From Chthoniobacter flavus (lineage in GTDB: Bacteria; Verrucomicrobiota; Verrucomicrobiia; Chthoniobacterales; JACTMZ01), in the NCBI GenBank assembly GCA_945878135.1, contig CAMDUL010000003.1:69972-133971 (forward strand): a DNA stretch of 64,000 nt. The letters run 5' to 3'. Made by a program: the position numbers and the translations under genes. Of the stretch, positions 51,953 to 63,383 are shown piece by piece (position 1 is the first letter of the stretch; each line of letters starts with the position of its first letter). The notes below the pieces were generated by a model. It saw only the letters and a program-made list of their open reading frames with translations. It searched no databases and was not told where the DNA came from.

Positions 51953-53473
51953 ATGTTTTGCCCCCGCCCAGTCTTGGCCTGCCTCTTTCTCGTGCTTCTT
52001 GCTTTCGCGCAGGTCGCGCATGCCCAGACCACGACCCAGATTCCGGGCGGCCTCGGCTTCCGGTTCAGTTACCCCGTGCGCGAGGAAGGTTCGGCCGAGA
52101 TCTTCACCGCCCCGCAACCCCCGCCCCCGGAGCCGCCGGCCGCCAGCGAGACTGCGACGACTGATTCGCCGCCGGTCAACTTGCCCGCGCCCGCCACCGT
52201 GCCGGAGCCACCTCCGCTCGATGAACCGGCCCCGGCGCCGCGCCCGGCGGCCGACCTCGAGCCGGTTTTCGCCTCTCCGACCGAGGATGGGGAAGTGGCC
52301 TTCGAACAGGTCGGCGACGGCGGCACCCTGCCGGCCGATATCGGCGAGGGCCGCTTCGGCCGCCGGCCCTTCCGTTTCAGCTTCGCCGTTTACGAAGGCT
52401 ACAACAGCAACGTCAATACCTCGGGCACCAATCCCGTCGAGAGTCCTTACACCCAGATCTCCGCCGGCGTCTCCTACGAATTCGGCTCCTCGCGACTCCA
52501 GTTGTCGACTGCCCTCTCGGCCGGTCTGGCCTTCTATTACAACAACAACGACCTGATCGACGACGGGCTTTTCCCGACGATCAACTTCGCCCTCGGCGCC
52601 AACTACTCGGCCACGCCGCGCCTCGACCTCTCGTTCAACACCGCCACCTCTTTCCTCTCGCAGCCGAACTACACCATCTCCGGAGCACCCACCACCTACG
52701 ATGGCGATTATCTGCTGAGTATCTCGACCTTCGGGGCCAAGTATCTCTGGCTGCCCAAGTTCGCCACCGAAACCAGCTACTCGCCGGTCTTCTACTACTT
52801 CACGGATCCCGACCAGAACGACATCCAGGGACGCTACGAACAGACGGTCAGCCAGCAGTTCCTCTTCCTCTGGAAACCGACCACCGCCCTGGTCGTCGAA
52901 TATGATTTCAACATGCGGAACTACTACACCGCGAAGGATCTGGACAGCATCGGCAACTTCCTCCTCGCCGGTTTCGACCATACGTTGAATCCGCGGTCGA
53001 CCGTCACCATGCGCGCCGGCGTGGAACAACGCTTCAATGAGAACCCCTACGGCGGCTCGAACACCTACGTCGGCCCGTTCGGATCGGTGAACTTCAATTA
53101 CGCTTTGGGCAAAGAGACCACCGTGGGACTCGTCTCGCGCTACGGGACCACGGCTTCCGGGTTCTCCAACTACAACCAGGCGCAGCAGTTTCTCCTCGGC
53201 CTGAATGCGGCCCACCAGTTCACCCGGCGCCTCGGGGCCACCGCCTTCTTCAACTACCAGAACAATTTCTACGACCAACCGGGCAGCGACGGGGCGGCCC
53301 CGGACTTCTACGACAACATTTTCAACACCGGCTTCAACGCCAGTTTCCTCGTCTACCGCAACTGGTCCCTCCTCGCGGGCTACGCCTTCACCACACTCAT
53401 CTCGACCGACACCAACTTCGAGCGCGATTACACGCAAAACATCGTCTTCCTCGGCGCCGAAGTGGACTTCTGA
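51953..53473 (+). CDS. Outer-membrane beta-barrel protein
   Basis: The 506-residue protein has a signal peptide (MFCPRPVLACLFLVLLAFAQ) and a Pro/Ala/Glu-rich segment at about 55-115, then a long part with alternating aromatic and polar strands (for example FAVYEGYNSNVNTSG, AFYYNNNDLID) and a C-terminal Phe (GAEVDF), the usual signal for outer-membrane barrel insertion. No known porin or transport motif is identified. The start at 51953 is used because the upstream in-frame extension to 51800 is not a plausible signal sequence. Confidence 0.75.
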   Translation: MFCPRPVLACLFLVLLAFAQVAHAQTTTQIPGGLGFRFSYPVREEGSAEIFTAPQPPPPEPPAASETATTDSPPVNLPAPATVPEPPPLDEPAPAPRPAADLEPVFASPTEDGEVAFEQVGDGGTLPADIGEGRFGRRPFRFSFAVYEGYNSNVNTSGTNPVESPYTQISAGVSYEFGSSRLQLSTALSAGLAFYYNNNDLIDDGLFPTINFALGANYSATPRLDLSFNTATSFLSQPNYTISGAPTTYDGDYLLSISTFGAKYLWLPKFATETSYSPVFYYFTDPDQNDIQGRYEQTVSQQFLFLWKPTTALVVEYDFNMRNYYTAKDLDSIGNFLLAGFDHTLNPRSTVTMRAGVEQRFNENPYGGSNTYVGPFGSVNFNYALGKETTVGLVSRYGTTASGFSNYNQAQQFLLGLNAAHQFTRRLGATAFFNYQNNFYDQPGSDGAAPDFYDNIFNTGFNASFLVYRNWSLLAGYAFTTLISTDTNFERDYTQNIVFLGAEVDF

Positions 53474-53677
53474 CCTGCCCCTGCGGGTAGCGGCGCAGCA
53501 CAGCGCGCCGGTCGCGTCAGGGACGCCACCCGGACGCCGTTGATCACCTCGTTGATCCTTGCCGGGATCCCGAACTGTCGCGCCCTTGGCGAGCCCGCCG
53601 GCCGGAGCCGCACGACGGCTGAAGTCGGAGATGCCACCGGCGCATCTATCGCGGCACGCGGACACTTGAAACGGGAA

Positions 53678-53706
53678 CGCCGCCGGGTGTCATTCACCCG
53701 GCGGCG
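53678..53706 (-). terminator. Hairpin terminator of glnN region
   Basis: Arms CGCCGCCGGGTG (53678-53689) and CACCCGGCGGCG (53695-53706) are perfect 12-base complements around a five-base loop. They follow the glutamine synthetase stop on the minus strand by 30 bases. The trailing minus-strand text TTCCCGTTTC is only weakly T-rich, so efficiency is uncertain; it may also serve the rightward barrel gene. Confidence 0.55.
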
Positions 53707-53736
53707 CCTGCCATCTTTTGAATGGGTCAGAGCCCG

Positions 53737-55890
<2,154 letters not shown>

Positions 55891-56146
55891 AATGGTGATG
55901 GTTGTTTGTTTAGGGACTGCAAAGACTTCCAGCCCCGCAGCGTGCAGCGAAGCAGAAAGTCACAGAGAAACAGTGAAGCACGAAGCATGCCAAAACGCCA
56001 AGGACGGAAGCAGCAGGCAGCTCCGCTGTCTAATCTGAGACACTTCAGCGGCGAATGGCGAATTTTGGCCACCAGCCGCGACCTGCTTGGGGGGCGAACG
56101 TTCGGGCGAGCCACTCCCATTTGACCCGGCCCCACGGGGTGGCCAA

Positions 56147-57094
56147 TCACCGCCGCGGCAACCAAGCCGGAGGATAAATCGGTCGCAATTTTGCCATGAT
56201 CAAAAATCCGAGGCCGATCAGCAGGATGAAGACCGACAAAAACTGCCCCTTGGTCAGGAGGCCGACATACCCGGCATCAGGAAAGCGGAAACTCTCCGCC
56301 AGGCTCCGCGTTACGGCATAGCCGACAAAAAACAGGCCGGTGATCACGCCGTTGGGCACGCGCACCCGCGTGCGCACCAGCCAGAGCACGGCGAAAAGGA
56401 GCAAGCCCTCGAGCAGCGCTTCGTAAATCTGCGAGGGATGACGCGGGGTGAGGTATTCCCCGACCACGCGCGCCAGATCGGCCGAACCCGGCAGGGACAC
56501 CAGGACCTCCTCCAACCCGACCGGCGCAGCAAACATTTCCTGCACCCGCCCCAGCACCTCCCTCTGCGCCTCCACCGGCGCCTCGTAAAGCTCCTTGGGG
56601 AATTTCACCGCCCAAGCCAACCCGCTCGGACGCCCGTAAAGCTCGCCGTTGATAAAGTTGGCACTGCGCCCGAAGAAAAGTCCGAGCGCCGATCCCACGA
56701 CAAGATTGTCACCGAGACCGGGCCAATTGACCTGGTGGCGCCAAGCATACCAGAGCGTATAGCAGACCACGCCGAGGATCCCCCCGTGCGCCGACATTCC
56801 GCCTTCCCAAACGCGGAAGAAGCCGAGCGGGTCCCGCATGAACCCCTCCGGGTCGTAAAACAACATGTAGCCGAGCCGCCCGCCGATCAGCACGCCGAAG
56901 ACCGCACATCCGGTGATGAAGTCGCCGACCTGGTCCGCCGGAATGACCGAGAACCCGCGCTTGGCCAAGTGCCGGTAAACAAGGTAGGCGGCCGCGAACG
57001 CCGCCAAGTAGGCCAACCCATACCACCGCACCCCGAAGCCGCCGCCGAATTGCACGGCGAACGGATCCAGATTGTGCACCCAGTAGGCGATCAT
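56147..57094 (-). CDS. lgt: Prolipoprotein diacylglyceryl transferase
   Basis: The 315-residue inner-membrane enzyme transfers diacylglycerol to the lipobox Cys of prolipoproteins. It shows RWYGLAYLAAF, GGRLGYMLFYDP, GGMSAHGGILG, GRSANFINGELYGRPS and RHPSQIYEALLEGLLLF. About seven spans are seen. A segment of about 30 residues between ELYGRP and the RHPSQ motif is longer than in E. coli. It overlaps the lipocalin gene by four bases, so the enzyme and a lipoprotein substrate are co-expressed. Confidence 0.94.
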   Translation of the reverse strand: MIAYWVHNLDPFAVQFGGGFGVRWYGLAYLAAFAAAYLVYRHLAKRGFSVIPADQVGDFITGCAVFGVLIGGRLGYMLFYDPEGFMRDPLGFFRVWEGGMSAHGGILGVVCYTLWYAWRHQVNWPGLGDNLVVGSALGLFFGRSANFINGELYGRPSGLAWAVKFPKELYEAPVEAQREVLGRVQEMFAAPVGLEEVLVSLPGSADLARVVGEYLTPRHPSQIYEALLEGLLLFAVLWLVRTRVRVPNGVITGLFFVGYAVTRSLAESFRFPDAGYVGLLTKGQFLSVFILLIGLGFLIMAKLRPIYPPAWLPRR

Positions 57095-57621
57095 TCCGCG
57101 GCCGACTGTGGCACCTTGCGGAAACGCGCCGGATCGTAACCTTGCCTGGCCAGCGCGGCCATCACCTCCGCGTAATCCGCCTCGCTCATCCGCTTCTCCC
57201 GCGCCATGACCCAGCCGTAATCACGAGAAGGATGACCCACCGCCATGAAGCGGTATTCCGGATCCAGGTAGAGCACGTAATAAGGCAAAGCAATCGGCCA
57301 AAGAAATTGTACCCGCCATTCCGCGTTGGACTTCTTGTCCACCACCCACGCGATACCGTTCATCACTTTCTGCGGACCATCGAACCCGCCCTTTCGGTAG
57401 CTGAAAATGTTGTCCATCTTCCCATCCGGACGCATGCGGTAGGTGTCCTTCGAATCGTAAGTGTCACGCTCCAGCCAATACGGAATGTGCGCGATAACCC
57501 ACCAATCGCCCATAAACCGCGGCAAATCCACATAGTCGACCGCCTTGAAAGGCGGCTTCGACGCGCACCCCGTGAACAGGGCCAAGCCGAGCAGAGGCAG
57601 GAGCCAGATCATCTTTTCCAT
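57091..57621 (-). CDS. Bacterial lipocalin lipoprotein (Blc-like)
   Basis: The 176-residue protein has a lipoprotein signal with lipobox LFTGCA and the lipocalin pattern: VDLPRFMGDWWVIAHIPYWLERDTYDSKDTY (given in part), YRFMAVGHPSRDYGWVMAREK and the C-terminal MAALARQGYDPARFRKVPQ. Bacterial lipocalins bind lipids or hydrophobic ligands at the outer membrane. It overlaps the lgt start by four bases. A second Met three residues in is an alternative start. Confidence 0.9.
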   Translation of the reverse strand: MEKMIWLLPLLGLALFTGCASKPPFKAVDYVDLPRFMGDWWVIAHIPYWLERDTYDSKDTYRMRPDGKMDNIFSYRKGGFDGPQKVMNGIAWVVDKKSNAEWRVQFLWPIALPYYVLYLDPEYRFMAVGHPSRDYGWVMAREKRMSEADYAEVMAALARQGYDPARFRKVPQSAAE

Positions 57622-57774
57622 CCCCGCAGCAAAACAGCGCGCCGCACCCGAGTCAAACCCGCCAACTCTTCACTCGTCACTCCTCACTCTTCACTTTCCA
57701 TCACTTCCTTCTTTTCCCGCGCACCCGGCCAAGTCATGCTGCCCGTTGATCTTACCGGCAGTTTTCACGAAACC

Positions 57775-59430
57775 ATGAGCGCAGACGGCAGCAACGGCAC
57801 CACCATGATCAACGTCCAGATCGACGGCCAGTGGCGCCGGTTCCCCAAGGGCACCAAACTGATCGAGGCTTGCATGCAGAGCGGCAGCTTCGTGCCGCAC
57901 TATTGCTACCACCCGGCCCTCAGCACGCCCGGCAACTGCCGCATGTGCCTGCTGGAAATCGGCGGACCGAAAATGGACGCCAACCGCCAACCCGTCATGG
58001 GTCCGGACGGACGCCCCGAAATCGCCTGGTCGCCCAAGCCGCAAATTTCCTGCGCGCTGGAAATCACCGAAGGCATGGCCGCCCGCACCAATTCCCCGCT
58101 GGTCGAGGATTGCCGCAAGGGCGTGATGGAATTCCTCCTCATCAACCACCCGCTCGACTGCCCGATCTGCGACAAGGCCGGCGAATGCCGCCTGCAGGAA
58201 TTCGCCGTCGAGTTCGGCAACGGCGGATCGAACTTCATCGAGGAAAAAGTCAAAAAGCCCAAGAACCAGGACATCGGCAAACACATCGTCCTCGACGACG
58301 AACGCTGCATCCTCTGCTCGCGCTGCGTCCGCTTCATGCAGGAGGTCGCCCACGACGACGTCCTCGGATTCGTCGACCGCGGCAGCCACACCACGCTGAC
58401 CGTCCACGAGGGACAGCGTCTCGACAGCAATTACTCGCTCAACACGGTGGACATCTGCCCGGTTGGCGCGCTGACCAGCAAAGATTTCCGCTTCAAAATG
58501 CGCGTCTGGTTCCTGCGCGAAACGAAAAGCATCTGCACGTCCTGCGGCACCGGTTGCAACACGATCATCGGCGCGCGCGAAAACGAAATCATCCGCCAGA
58601 CCCCGCGGCAGAACGACGCGGTCAATTCCTACTGGATGTGCGACCACGGACGCCTCAACTACGCCTACCTCTACCGCGAAGACCGCCTCGTCCAGCCGAT
58701 GCTCCGCGAAAACGGCACGCTGCAAAAATCCACCTGGCCCCGTGTCATCCAGCAGGTCGCGGAAAAATTGTCCGCCCTTCCCCGCGGCGAAACCGCGATG
58801 ATTGCTTCCGCCCGCATGACCAACGAGGAACTCTGGCTGGCCGGCAAAATCGCCCGCCACCTCGGCATCACTTTGCACGATGTGGTGGCGCGTCCGCAGA
58901 AAGCCGACGGAATTCTGGTCAGCGACGATGGCAACCCGAACACCACCGGCGCGCAACTCCTCGGCCTCGCCCACCAACCGGCCGGCGCCAGAGCCCCAGA
59001 GATCGCCGCCGCGGTCCGCAACGGCCAAGTCAAGGCACTCCTCTGCCTCGGAGAAGATCCGCGCCACTACGGGCTGACCGAAGCCGAACTCGCGCGCCTC
59101 GACTTGGTCGTCTGCCTCGACATCCTGCCCAACACCGCGACAAAAATCGCCGCCGCTGTTTTGCCCGGTGCCGGCTTCGCCGAAAAACGCGGTTCGATGG
59201 TCAATGTCAAAGGCCGCATCCAGCGCCTCAACCGTGCAACCCAACCCCCCGGCCAAGCCCGCGACGACTGGGAAATTCTCTCCGACCTCCTCCGCGCTGT
59301 CGGCGCCGACGCCCCGCAAACCCTCGAAGGCATTTTCAAAGAGATGTCCACCGCCGTTCCGGCGTTCGAAGGTCTCACCCTGGCCAAACTCGGCGGAGAC
59401 GGCATCCCGACAAACGCCGCAGCTTCCTGA
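57775..59430 (+). CDS. nuoG: NADH-quinone oxidoreductase NuoG-type subunit
   Basis: The 551-residue protein has the N-terminal iron-sulfur part of NuoG: a 2Fe-2S set (C44, C55, C58, C93), an HCCC cluster (H125, C129, C132, C138), a 4Fe-4S set (C178, C181, C184, C228) and the N7 set CxxCxxxCx27C (C254, C257, C261, C289). A shortened molybdopterin-oxidoreductase-like domain follows, so it is shorter than E. coli NuoG (908). It belongs to complex I or a related enzyme. Starts at 57736 and 57805 are alternatives. No other nuo gene is in this window; the next gene is on the opposite strand. Confidence 0.88.
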   Translation: MSADGSNGTTMINVQIDGQWRRFPKGTKLIEACMQSGSFVPHYCYHPALSTPGNCRMCLLEIGGPKMDANRQPVMGPDGRPEIAWSPKPQISCALEITEGMAARTNSPLVEDCRKGVMEFLLINHPLDCPICDKAGECRLQEFAVEFGNGGSNFIEEKVKKPKNQDIGKHIVLDDERCILCSRCVRFMQEVAHDDVLGFVDRGSHTTLTVHEGQRLDSNYSLNTVDICPVGALTSKDFRFKMRVWFLRETKSICTSCGTGCNTIIGARENEIIRQTPRQNDAVNSYWMCDHGRLNYAYLYREDRLVQPMLRENGTLQKSTWPRVIQQVAEKLSALPRGETAMIASARMTNEELWLAGKIARHLGITLHDVVARPQKADGILVSDDGNPNTTGAQLLGLAHQPAGARAPEIAAAVRNGQVKALLCLGEDPRHYGLTEAELARLDLVVCLDILPNTATKIAAAVLPGAGFAEKRGSMVNVKGRIQRLNRATQPPGQARDDWEILSDLLRAVGADAPQTLEGIFKEMSTAVPAFEGLTLAKLGGDGIPTNAAAS

Positions 59431-59487
59431 ACCGCACGGTCAAGCGGCAAGAGACCGCTTCCGTCTCGTCACACGTCACAAGATCGA

Positions 59488-60285
59488 TCAAGGCGGAAGA
59501 ACCAAGACCATGCCGGGCTTGAGCTTGGTCGGATCGTCCAGCGTCGCCTTGTTTGCTTCGAGGATCTTGGGCCAATTGCCGGAATTTCCGTAATACTTGC
59601 GCGCGATGCGCGCCAAGGTGTCGCCGCTCACCACGGTGTGGGAGCGCGGACCCGCCGCCACGGGCGCCGCCGCCGCGGACGCCCCTGCCGTATCAGCCGG
59701 CGGAGTCACCGGAATGGCACGCCGCACCTCCGGCTCCGGAGCGGTCGCGGCCGGCAATGGCGGAGGAGTCGCCGCCACCACCATGGCCGGCGTGGCCGCC
59801 GGGCGTGGCGCCGGCGTCGGTGCCGCACGCCCTTCCGGCGCCTTGCCGCGCAACTCCGCCAGTTGCTGACGTAACTCGAGATTTTCGTTCTTCAAGCGCG
59901 AGGCCTCCCGCGCCGGGAGAACATTCCCTTCGGCCAGACTCGACACCAGGACCAAACGCAGCCTCTCGACATAGCCCTTCACATCCGTGGCGAATTGGCC
60001 CTGCGGCGCCAATTCAAGATACCGCTCGAAATGATGCAAGGCCCCGGTCTGGTTTTTCAACTGGTCCTCGTAGACCAACCCGAGCCGGTAATGCGCCTCG
60101 GCCGAAAGCATTGTCCCGTCGAGCGCCGACTCGTAATGCTGCACCGCCCGCTGGAATTCGCCGCGCACGACTGCTTCATTGCCCTCGCGGACATGACGCG
60201 CGGACTGCGACACCGTCAGCAGGTCGCACCCGGCCACCCCGGACGCCACAGCCAACGCGGCCAGACCGCGCCCGGTTGCCTTCAT
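59488..60285 (-). CDS. LysM- and TPR-containing lipoprotein
   Basis: The 265-residue protein has a lipoprotein signal (GVAGCDLL), TPR-like helices (AVVRGEFQRAVQHYESALDG, AHYRLGLVYEDQLKNQTGALHHFERYLEL in part), a Pro/Ala-rich linker and a C-terminal LysM domain (HTVVSGDTLARIARKYYGNSGNW in part). LysM domains bind peptidoglycan. It therefore is likely to link the envelope to the wall or to septal enzymes. The start at 60285 (MKATGRG) gives a usual signal length; 60312 is an alternative. It is divergent from another lipoprotein gene. Confidence 0.82.
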   Translation of the reverse strand: MKATGRGLAALAVASGVAGCDLLTVSQSARHVREGNEAVVRGEFQRAVQHYESALDGTMLSAEAHYRLGLVYEDQLKNQTGALHHFERYLELAPQGQFATDVKGYVERLRLVLVSSLAEGNVLPAREASRLKNENLELRQQLAELRGKAPEGRAAPTPAPRPAATPAMVVAATPPPLPAATAPEPEVRRAIPVTPPADTAGASAAAAPVAAGPRSHTVVSGDTLARIARKYYGNSGNWPKILEANKATLDDPTKLKPGMVLVLPP

Positions 60286-60327
60286 GCCCAGTAGTCGAAA
60301 CATCGCGCGCATGATAGGCTCGCACGC

Positions 60328-60840
60328 ATGACTGGCAAGACTCCCCTCGTAGCGATGCTCGCCGTCCTGTCGCTCGCGGCCTGCACCCCGGTGCGGGAAA
60401 CGCCCCCGCCGCCGTCCGTTGCGGACGTCACGCCACCGCGCGTCGCCACTCCACCGAGTCCAACACCCGCGCCGGTCAAAGTCAAACCACGCGCCGTATC
60501 TGCGCCCGCGCCGGCCCGCGTCACGCCCCGCGTTGCCCCCGCTCCTTCCCGGCCGGCACCGGCCATCAATGCAAAAGTCTCCCGCGAACCCGGTGGTCAG
60601 TCGGTCTTGGTCACCCGCGGCGCCGCCGCCGAACCCGTGCCGCTATTCCGCCAAGCCATCGTGCTGGCCAACGTCCGCGCCGCCATGGCCGGACTGCCCG
60701 CACCGCCCAAAGCCGAATTCCAACGCGGTCTGCTCACGCTCACCTTCGGCCAGGCCACCTCGGAACAAATCGCCACCGCCGTCAATCGCGCCATCGAAGT
60801 CCCCGAAGTCACCCGCCTCCGCGCCAACCTCTCGCCGTAA
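60328..60840 (+). CDS. Proline-rich lipoprotein of unknown function
   Basis: The 170-residue protein has a lipoprotein signal (LSLAACTP) followed by about 60 residues dominated by Pro, Ala, Val and Arg/Lys, probably an extended linker through the envelope. The C-terminal half is a small folded part with FRQAIVLANVRAAMAGLPAPPKAEF and GLLTLTFGQATSEQIATAVNRAIEV. I do not recognise the family. It faces the LysM lipoprotein gene across a 42-base divergent gap. Confidence 0.6.
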   Translation: MTGKTPLVAMLAVLSLAACTPVRETPPPPSVADVTPPRVATPPSPTPAPVKVKPRAVSAPAPARVTPRVAPAPSRPAPAINAKVSREPGGQSVLVTRGAAAEPVPLFRQAIVLANVRAAMAGLPAPPKAEFQRGLLTLTFGQATSEQIATAVNRAIEVPEVTRLRANLSP

Positions 60841-60928
60841 TAACACACGTCATTGCCCGGATCACCGCCCCTCGCCCCTGAAGCCGCGGCACTCCGAGCC
60901 GCGCCTCCCTTCATTCGAACTTGGAGAG

Positions 60929-61000
60929 AGGCGAGGGACGGAATCGAACCGTCGCATAGGGCTTTTGCAGAGCCCGGCCTTACCACTTGGCTACCCCGCC
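60929..61000 (-). tRNA. tRNA-Cys (anticodon GCA)
   Basis: The 72-base minus-strand gene folds as a cloverleaf: acceptor GGCGGGG pairs with CCTCGCC (one G-U), the anticodon stem-loop is GGGCT-CTGCAAA-AGCCC giving anticodon GCA, and the T arm has the GGTTCGATTCC block. The discriminator base is U. CCA is not encoded. It lies between the proline-rich lipoprotein gene and rpoZ. Confidence 0.95.
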
Positions 61001-61058
61001 GTAACAGCCGTCATCAGTGACAGCGCCGGGGCGCCTTGTCAAACCCGCGAATCCGGCC

Positions 61059-61088
61059 TTGACCTTGCCCCACCCGTTCCCGTATTCT
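61059..61088 (+). promoter_or_regulatory. Possible promoter for rpoZ-smpB
   Basis: TTGACC at 61059-61064 and TATTCT at 61083-61088 are separated by 18 bases, 52 bases before the rpoZ start. The match is fair; I see no operator. Confidence 0.4.
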
Positions 61089-61139
61089 TCAGGGTCACTG
61101 GCGAAATACTCCGCCTCTGGCCATCACCCAACAATTTTC

Positions 61140-61355
61140 ATGGATCCTATGCTGCTCGAAAAAGCCCGCGAAACCGTCGGTAACGACAAAATCTTGGTCA
61201 ACCTCGTCTCGCGCCGCGTGCGCCAGCTCAACGCCACGAGCCGGCCGCTCGTCGAGGTCGAACCCGGCATGGGCTTCATCGACATCGCCCTCAAGGAAAT
61301 CGGCGAGGGCAAGATTTCCGCCCGCGCGACCGAACCCGCCGCCGAGGCCGCTTAA
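61140..61355 (+). CDS. rpoZ: RNA polymerase omega subunit
   Basis: The 71-residue protein contains the omega core ILVNLVSRRVRQLNATSRPLVEV followed by MGFIDIALKEIGEGKI. It helps assemble RNA polymerase and binds ppGpp in many bacteria. The start at 61140 (MDPMLLEKA) is chosen; an upstream start at 61017 would run through the tRNA leader. It precedes smpB by 30 bases. Confidence 0.9.
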   Translation: MDPMLLEKARETVGNDKILVNLVSRRVRQLNATSRPLVEVEPGMGFIDIALKEIGEGKISARATEPAAEAA

Positions 61356-61385
61356 GGCGCGCCCGCCGCGCCGAGGAGGCCCGCC

Positions 61386-61844
61386 ATGGGCGCCGACATC
61401 GTCACCAACCGCAAGGCGCGGCACAGCTTCCAAATCCTCGAAACCCTCGAGGCCGGCCTCGCCCTCAAAGGCACCGAGGTCAAATCCATCCGCGCCGGCC
61501 TGGCCAACATGACCAGCGCCTTCGCCCGCCTCGAGAAAGGCGAACTCTTCCTCCACGGCCTCGACATCCAGCCCTACGAGCGGGCCAGCCACGAACAACA
61601 CGAAGCCAAACGCCCGCGCCGCCTCCTCGTCCACCGCGCCGAATTGCACAAGCTGCGCGAGGCCGTGGAACAGCAAGGCTGCGCCCTCCCCGCCCTCAAG
61701 CTCTACTGGAAAGACCAGCACGTGAAGGTCCAACTCGGGCTGGCCAAGGGCAAAAAAGCCCCCGACAAACGCCACGACCTCAAGCGCCAGGTGGCCGAAC
61801 GCGAGGCCGCCCGCACCGCCGCCGCCTTCAATCGACGCGGTTAA
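61386..61844 (+). CDS. smpB: SsrA-binding protein SmpB
   Basis: The 152-residue protein has the SmpB beta-barrel: VTNRKARHSFQILETLEAGLALKGTEVKSIR (given in part), LFLHGLDIQPYE, and RRLLVHRAELHKL, then LGLAKGKKAPDKRHDLKRQ with a basic tail. It escorts tmRNA to stalled ribosomes. The tmRNA gene (ssrA) is not in this window. It follows rpoZ on the same strand. Confidence 0.95.
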   Translation: MGADIVTNRKARHSFQILETLEAGLALKGTEVKSIRAGLANMTSAFARLEKGELFLHGLDIQPYERASHEQHEAKRPRRLLVHRAELHKLREAVEQQGCALPALKLYWKDQHVKVQLGLAKGKKAPDKRHDLKRQVAEREAARTAAAFNRRG

Positions 61845-61892
61845 GTTTTCCCGTTACCCGCCACCCGCGACCCGTTACAAAAGTCGTCCTTC

Positions 61893-63383
61893 ATGCCGTC
61901 GCCCGCGATCCATCCGACCCTCGACGAATTCGCCGCCCTCGCCGCGGATCACGGCGTCATCCCGGTGTGGACCGAGCTCGCCGTCGGAGACGAAACACCC
62001 GTCACCGCCTTCGCCAAAATCGCCGGCGATGAGCCCGCCTTTCTTTTCGAGTCGGCCGAACAGGACGAGGGGAGCGGACGCTACTCCATTCTCGGCAGCG
62101 GCGCGGAACGCGAGTTCATCGCCCGCGGAGACCGTTTTGAAATCAAACGCGGGGGCACCATGGTCCGGTCGGGCACCGCTCCCGATCCCCTCGCCGAGTT
62201 GGAGAAGGAAATGTCGGGACTGCGGGCCCCCGCCGGCTCGCTCCACTTCCCCGGGGGATGCGTGGGGTATCTTTCCTATGACGCCGTCCGCTACTTCGAG
62301 CCGACCGTTTCCGCGCCGCCCAAGGACGAACTCGGACTCCCGGACCTTTACTTTTTCACCACCGACCGAGTCCTCGTCTTCGACCACGTCACGCAGAAGC
62401 TCAAGCTCATCGTCAATGCCTACCCGGACGGCGATCCCGTCGCGGCCTACACCGAGGCCTGCGCCACATTGCGCCGTCTGGCGGAGCAACTGGCCAAGCC
62501 GGCGGTCTTGACGCCGGAAACGACCGGCGACGCGGGCCGACCCGGCGAGGTGGTTTCCAACACGACCGAGTCCCGTTTTCTCGAAATGGTCGAGTGGGCC
62601 CAGCAATACATCCGCGCCGGCGACGTCTTCCAAGTCGTCCTTTCGCAGCGCTTCGCCACGCCCTACAACGGATCGCCGCTCGATCTTTACCGCGCCCTGC
62701 GCCACGTCAACCCCTCGCCCTATATGTTTCTCGTGCGCTGCCCGGGCTTCCACCTGGTCGGCAGCTCGCCGGAAGTGCACGTGCGCGTCGACGAGGGACA
62801 AATCCAGATCCGCCCGATCGCGGGAACCATCCGTCGCGGCGCCACGCCGCAGGAAGACGACGCCAACGCCGAAAAACTCCTCGCCGACCCGAAGGAACGC
62901 GCCGAGCACCTCATGCTCGTGGACCTGGCCCGCAACGACGTCGGGCGCATCGCGGAATACAAATCGGTCCGCGTCACCGATTTCATGACCATCGAGCGCT
63001 ACAGCCACGTCATGCACATCGTCTCGAATGTCGTCGGGACACTTTCACCGGGACACAGCACCTTCGACGTCATGCGCGCCACCTTCCCCGCCGGCACGGT
63101 CTCGGGCGCACCGAAGGTCCGCGCCATGCAGGTCATCAACGAATTCGAGCAAAGCAAACGCTGCAGCTACTCCGGTGCCGTGGGGTATTTCGGCTACGAC
63201 GGCAACCTCAATTCCTGCATCGCCCTCCGCACGGTCCTGCTCAAGGACGGCACCGCCTACGTCCAAGCCGGCGCCGGGGTGGTTGCAGACAGCACCCCGC
63301 AGGGCGAGTATCAGGAGACCATCAACAAAGCCATGGGCGTCATCCGCGCCATCGAACGCGCCCGCACCGCCGACCCGTCATGA
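61893..63383 (+). CDS. trpE: Anthranilate synthase component I
   Basis: The 496-residue enzyme converts chorismate to anthranilate with the amide nitrogen from component II. Signature parts are [54 protein letters not shown] and [19 protein letters not shown]. The tryptophan-binding N-terminal LLES-like site reads FLFESAEQ. It overlaps trpG by four bases (ATGA), so the subunits are made together. It uses chorismate made by aroC (29.9 kb). Confidence 0.96.
   Translation: MPSPAIHPTLDEFAALAADHGVIPVWTELAVGDETPVTAFAKIAGDEPAFLFESAEQDEGSGRYSILGSGAEREFIARGDRFEIKRGGTMVRSGTAPDPLAELEKEMSGLRAPAGSLHFPGGCVGYLSYDAVRYFEPTVSAPPKDELGLPDLYFFTTDRVLVFDHVTQKLKLIVNAYPDGDPVAAYTEACATLRRLAEQLAKPAVLTPETTGDAGRPGEVVSNTTESRFLEMVEWAQQYIRAGDVFQVVLSQRFATPYNGSPLDLYRALRHVNPSPYMFLVRCPGFHLVGSSPEVHVRVDEGQIQIRPIAGTIRRGATPQEDDANAEKLLADPKERAEHLMLVDLARNDVGRIAEYKSVRVTDFMTIERYSHVMHIVSNVVGTLSPGHSTFDVMRATFPAGTVSGAPKVRAMQVINEFEQSKRCSYSGAVGYFGYDGNLNSCIALRTVLLKDGTAYVQAGAGVVADSTPQGEYQETINKAMGVIRAIERARTADPS

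Noticed and set aside
55891-56146. Possible riboswitch or small RNA upstream of glutamine synthetase III
   Set aside because: The 256-base gap has no clear conserved fold or promoter match that I could support.
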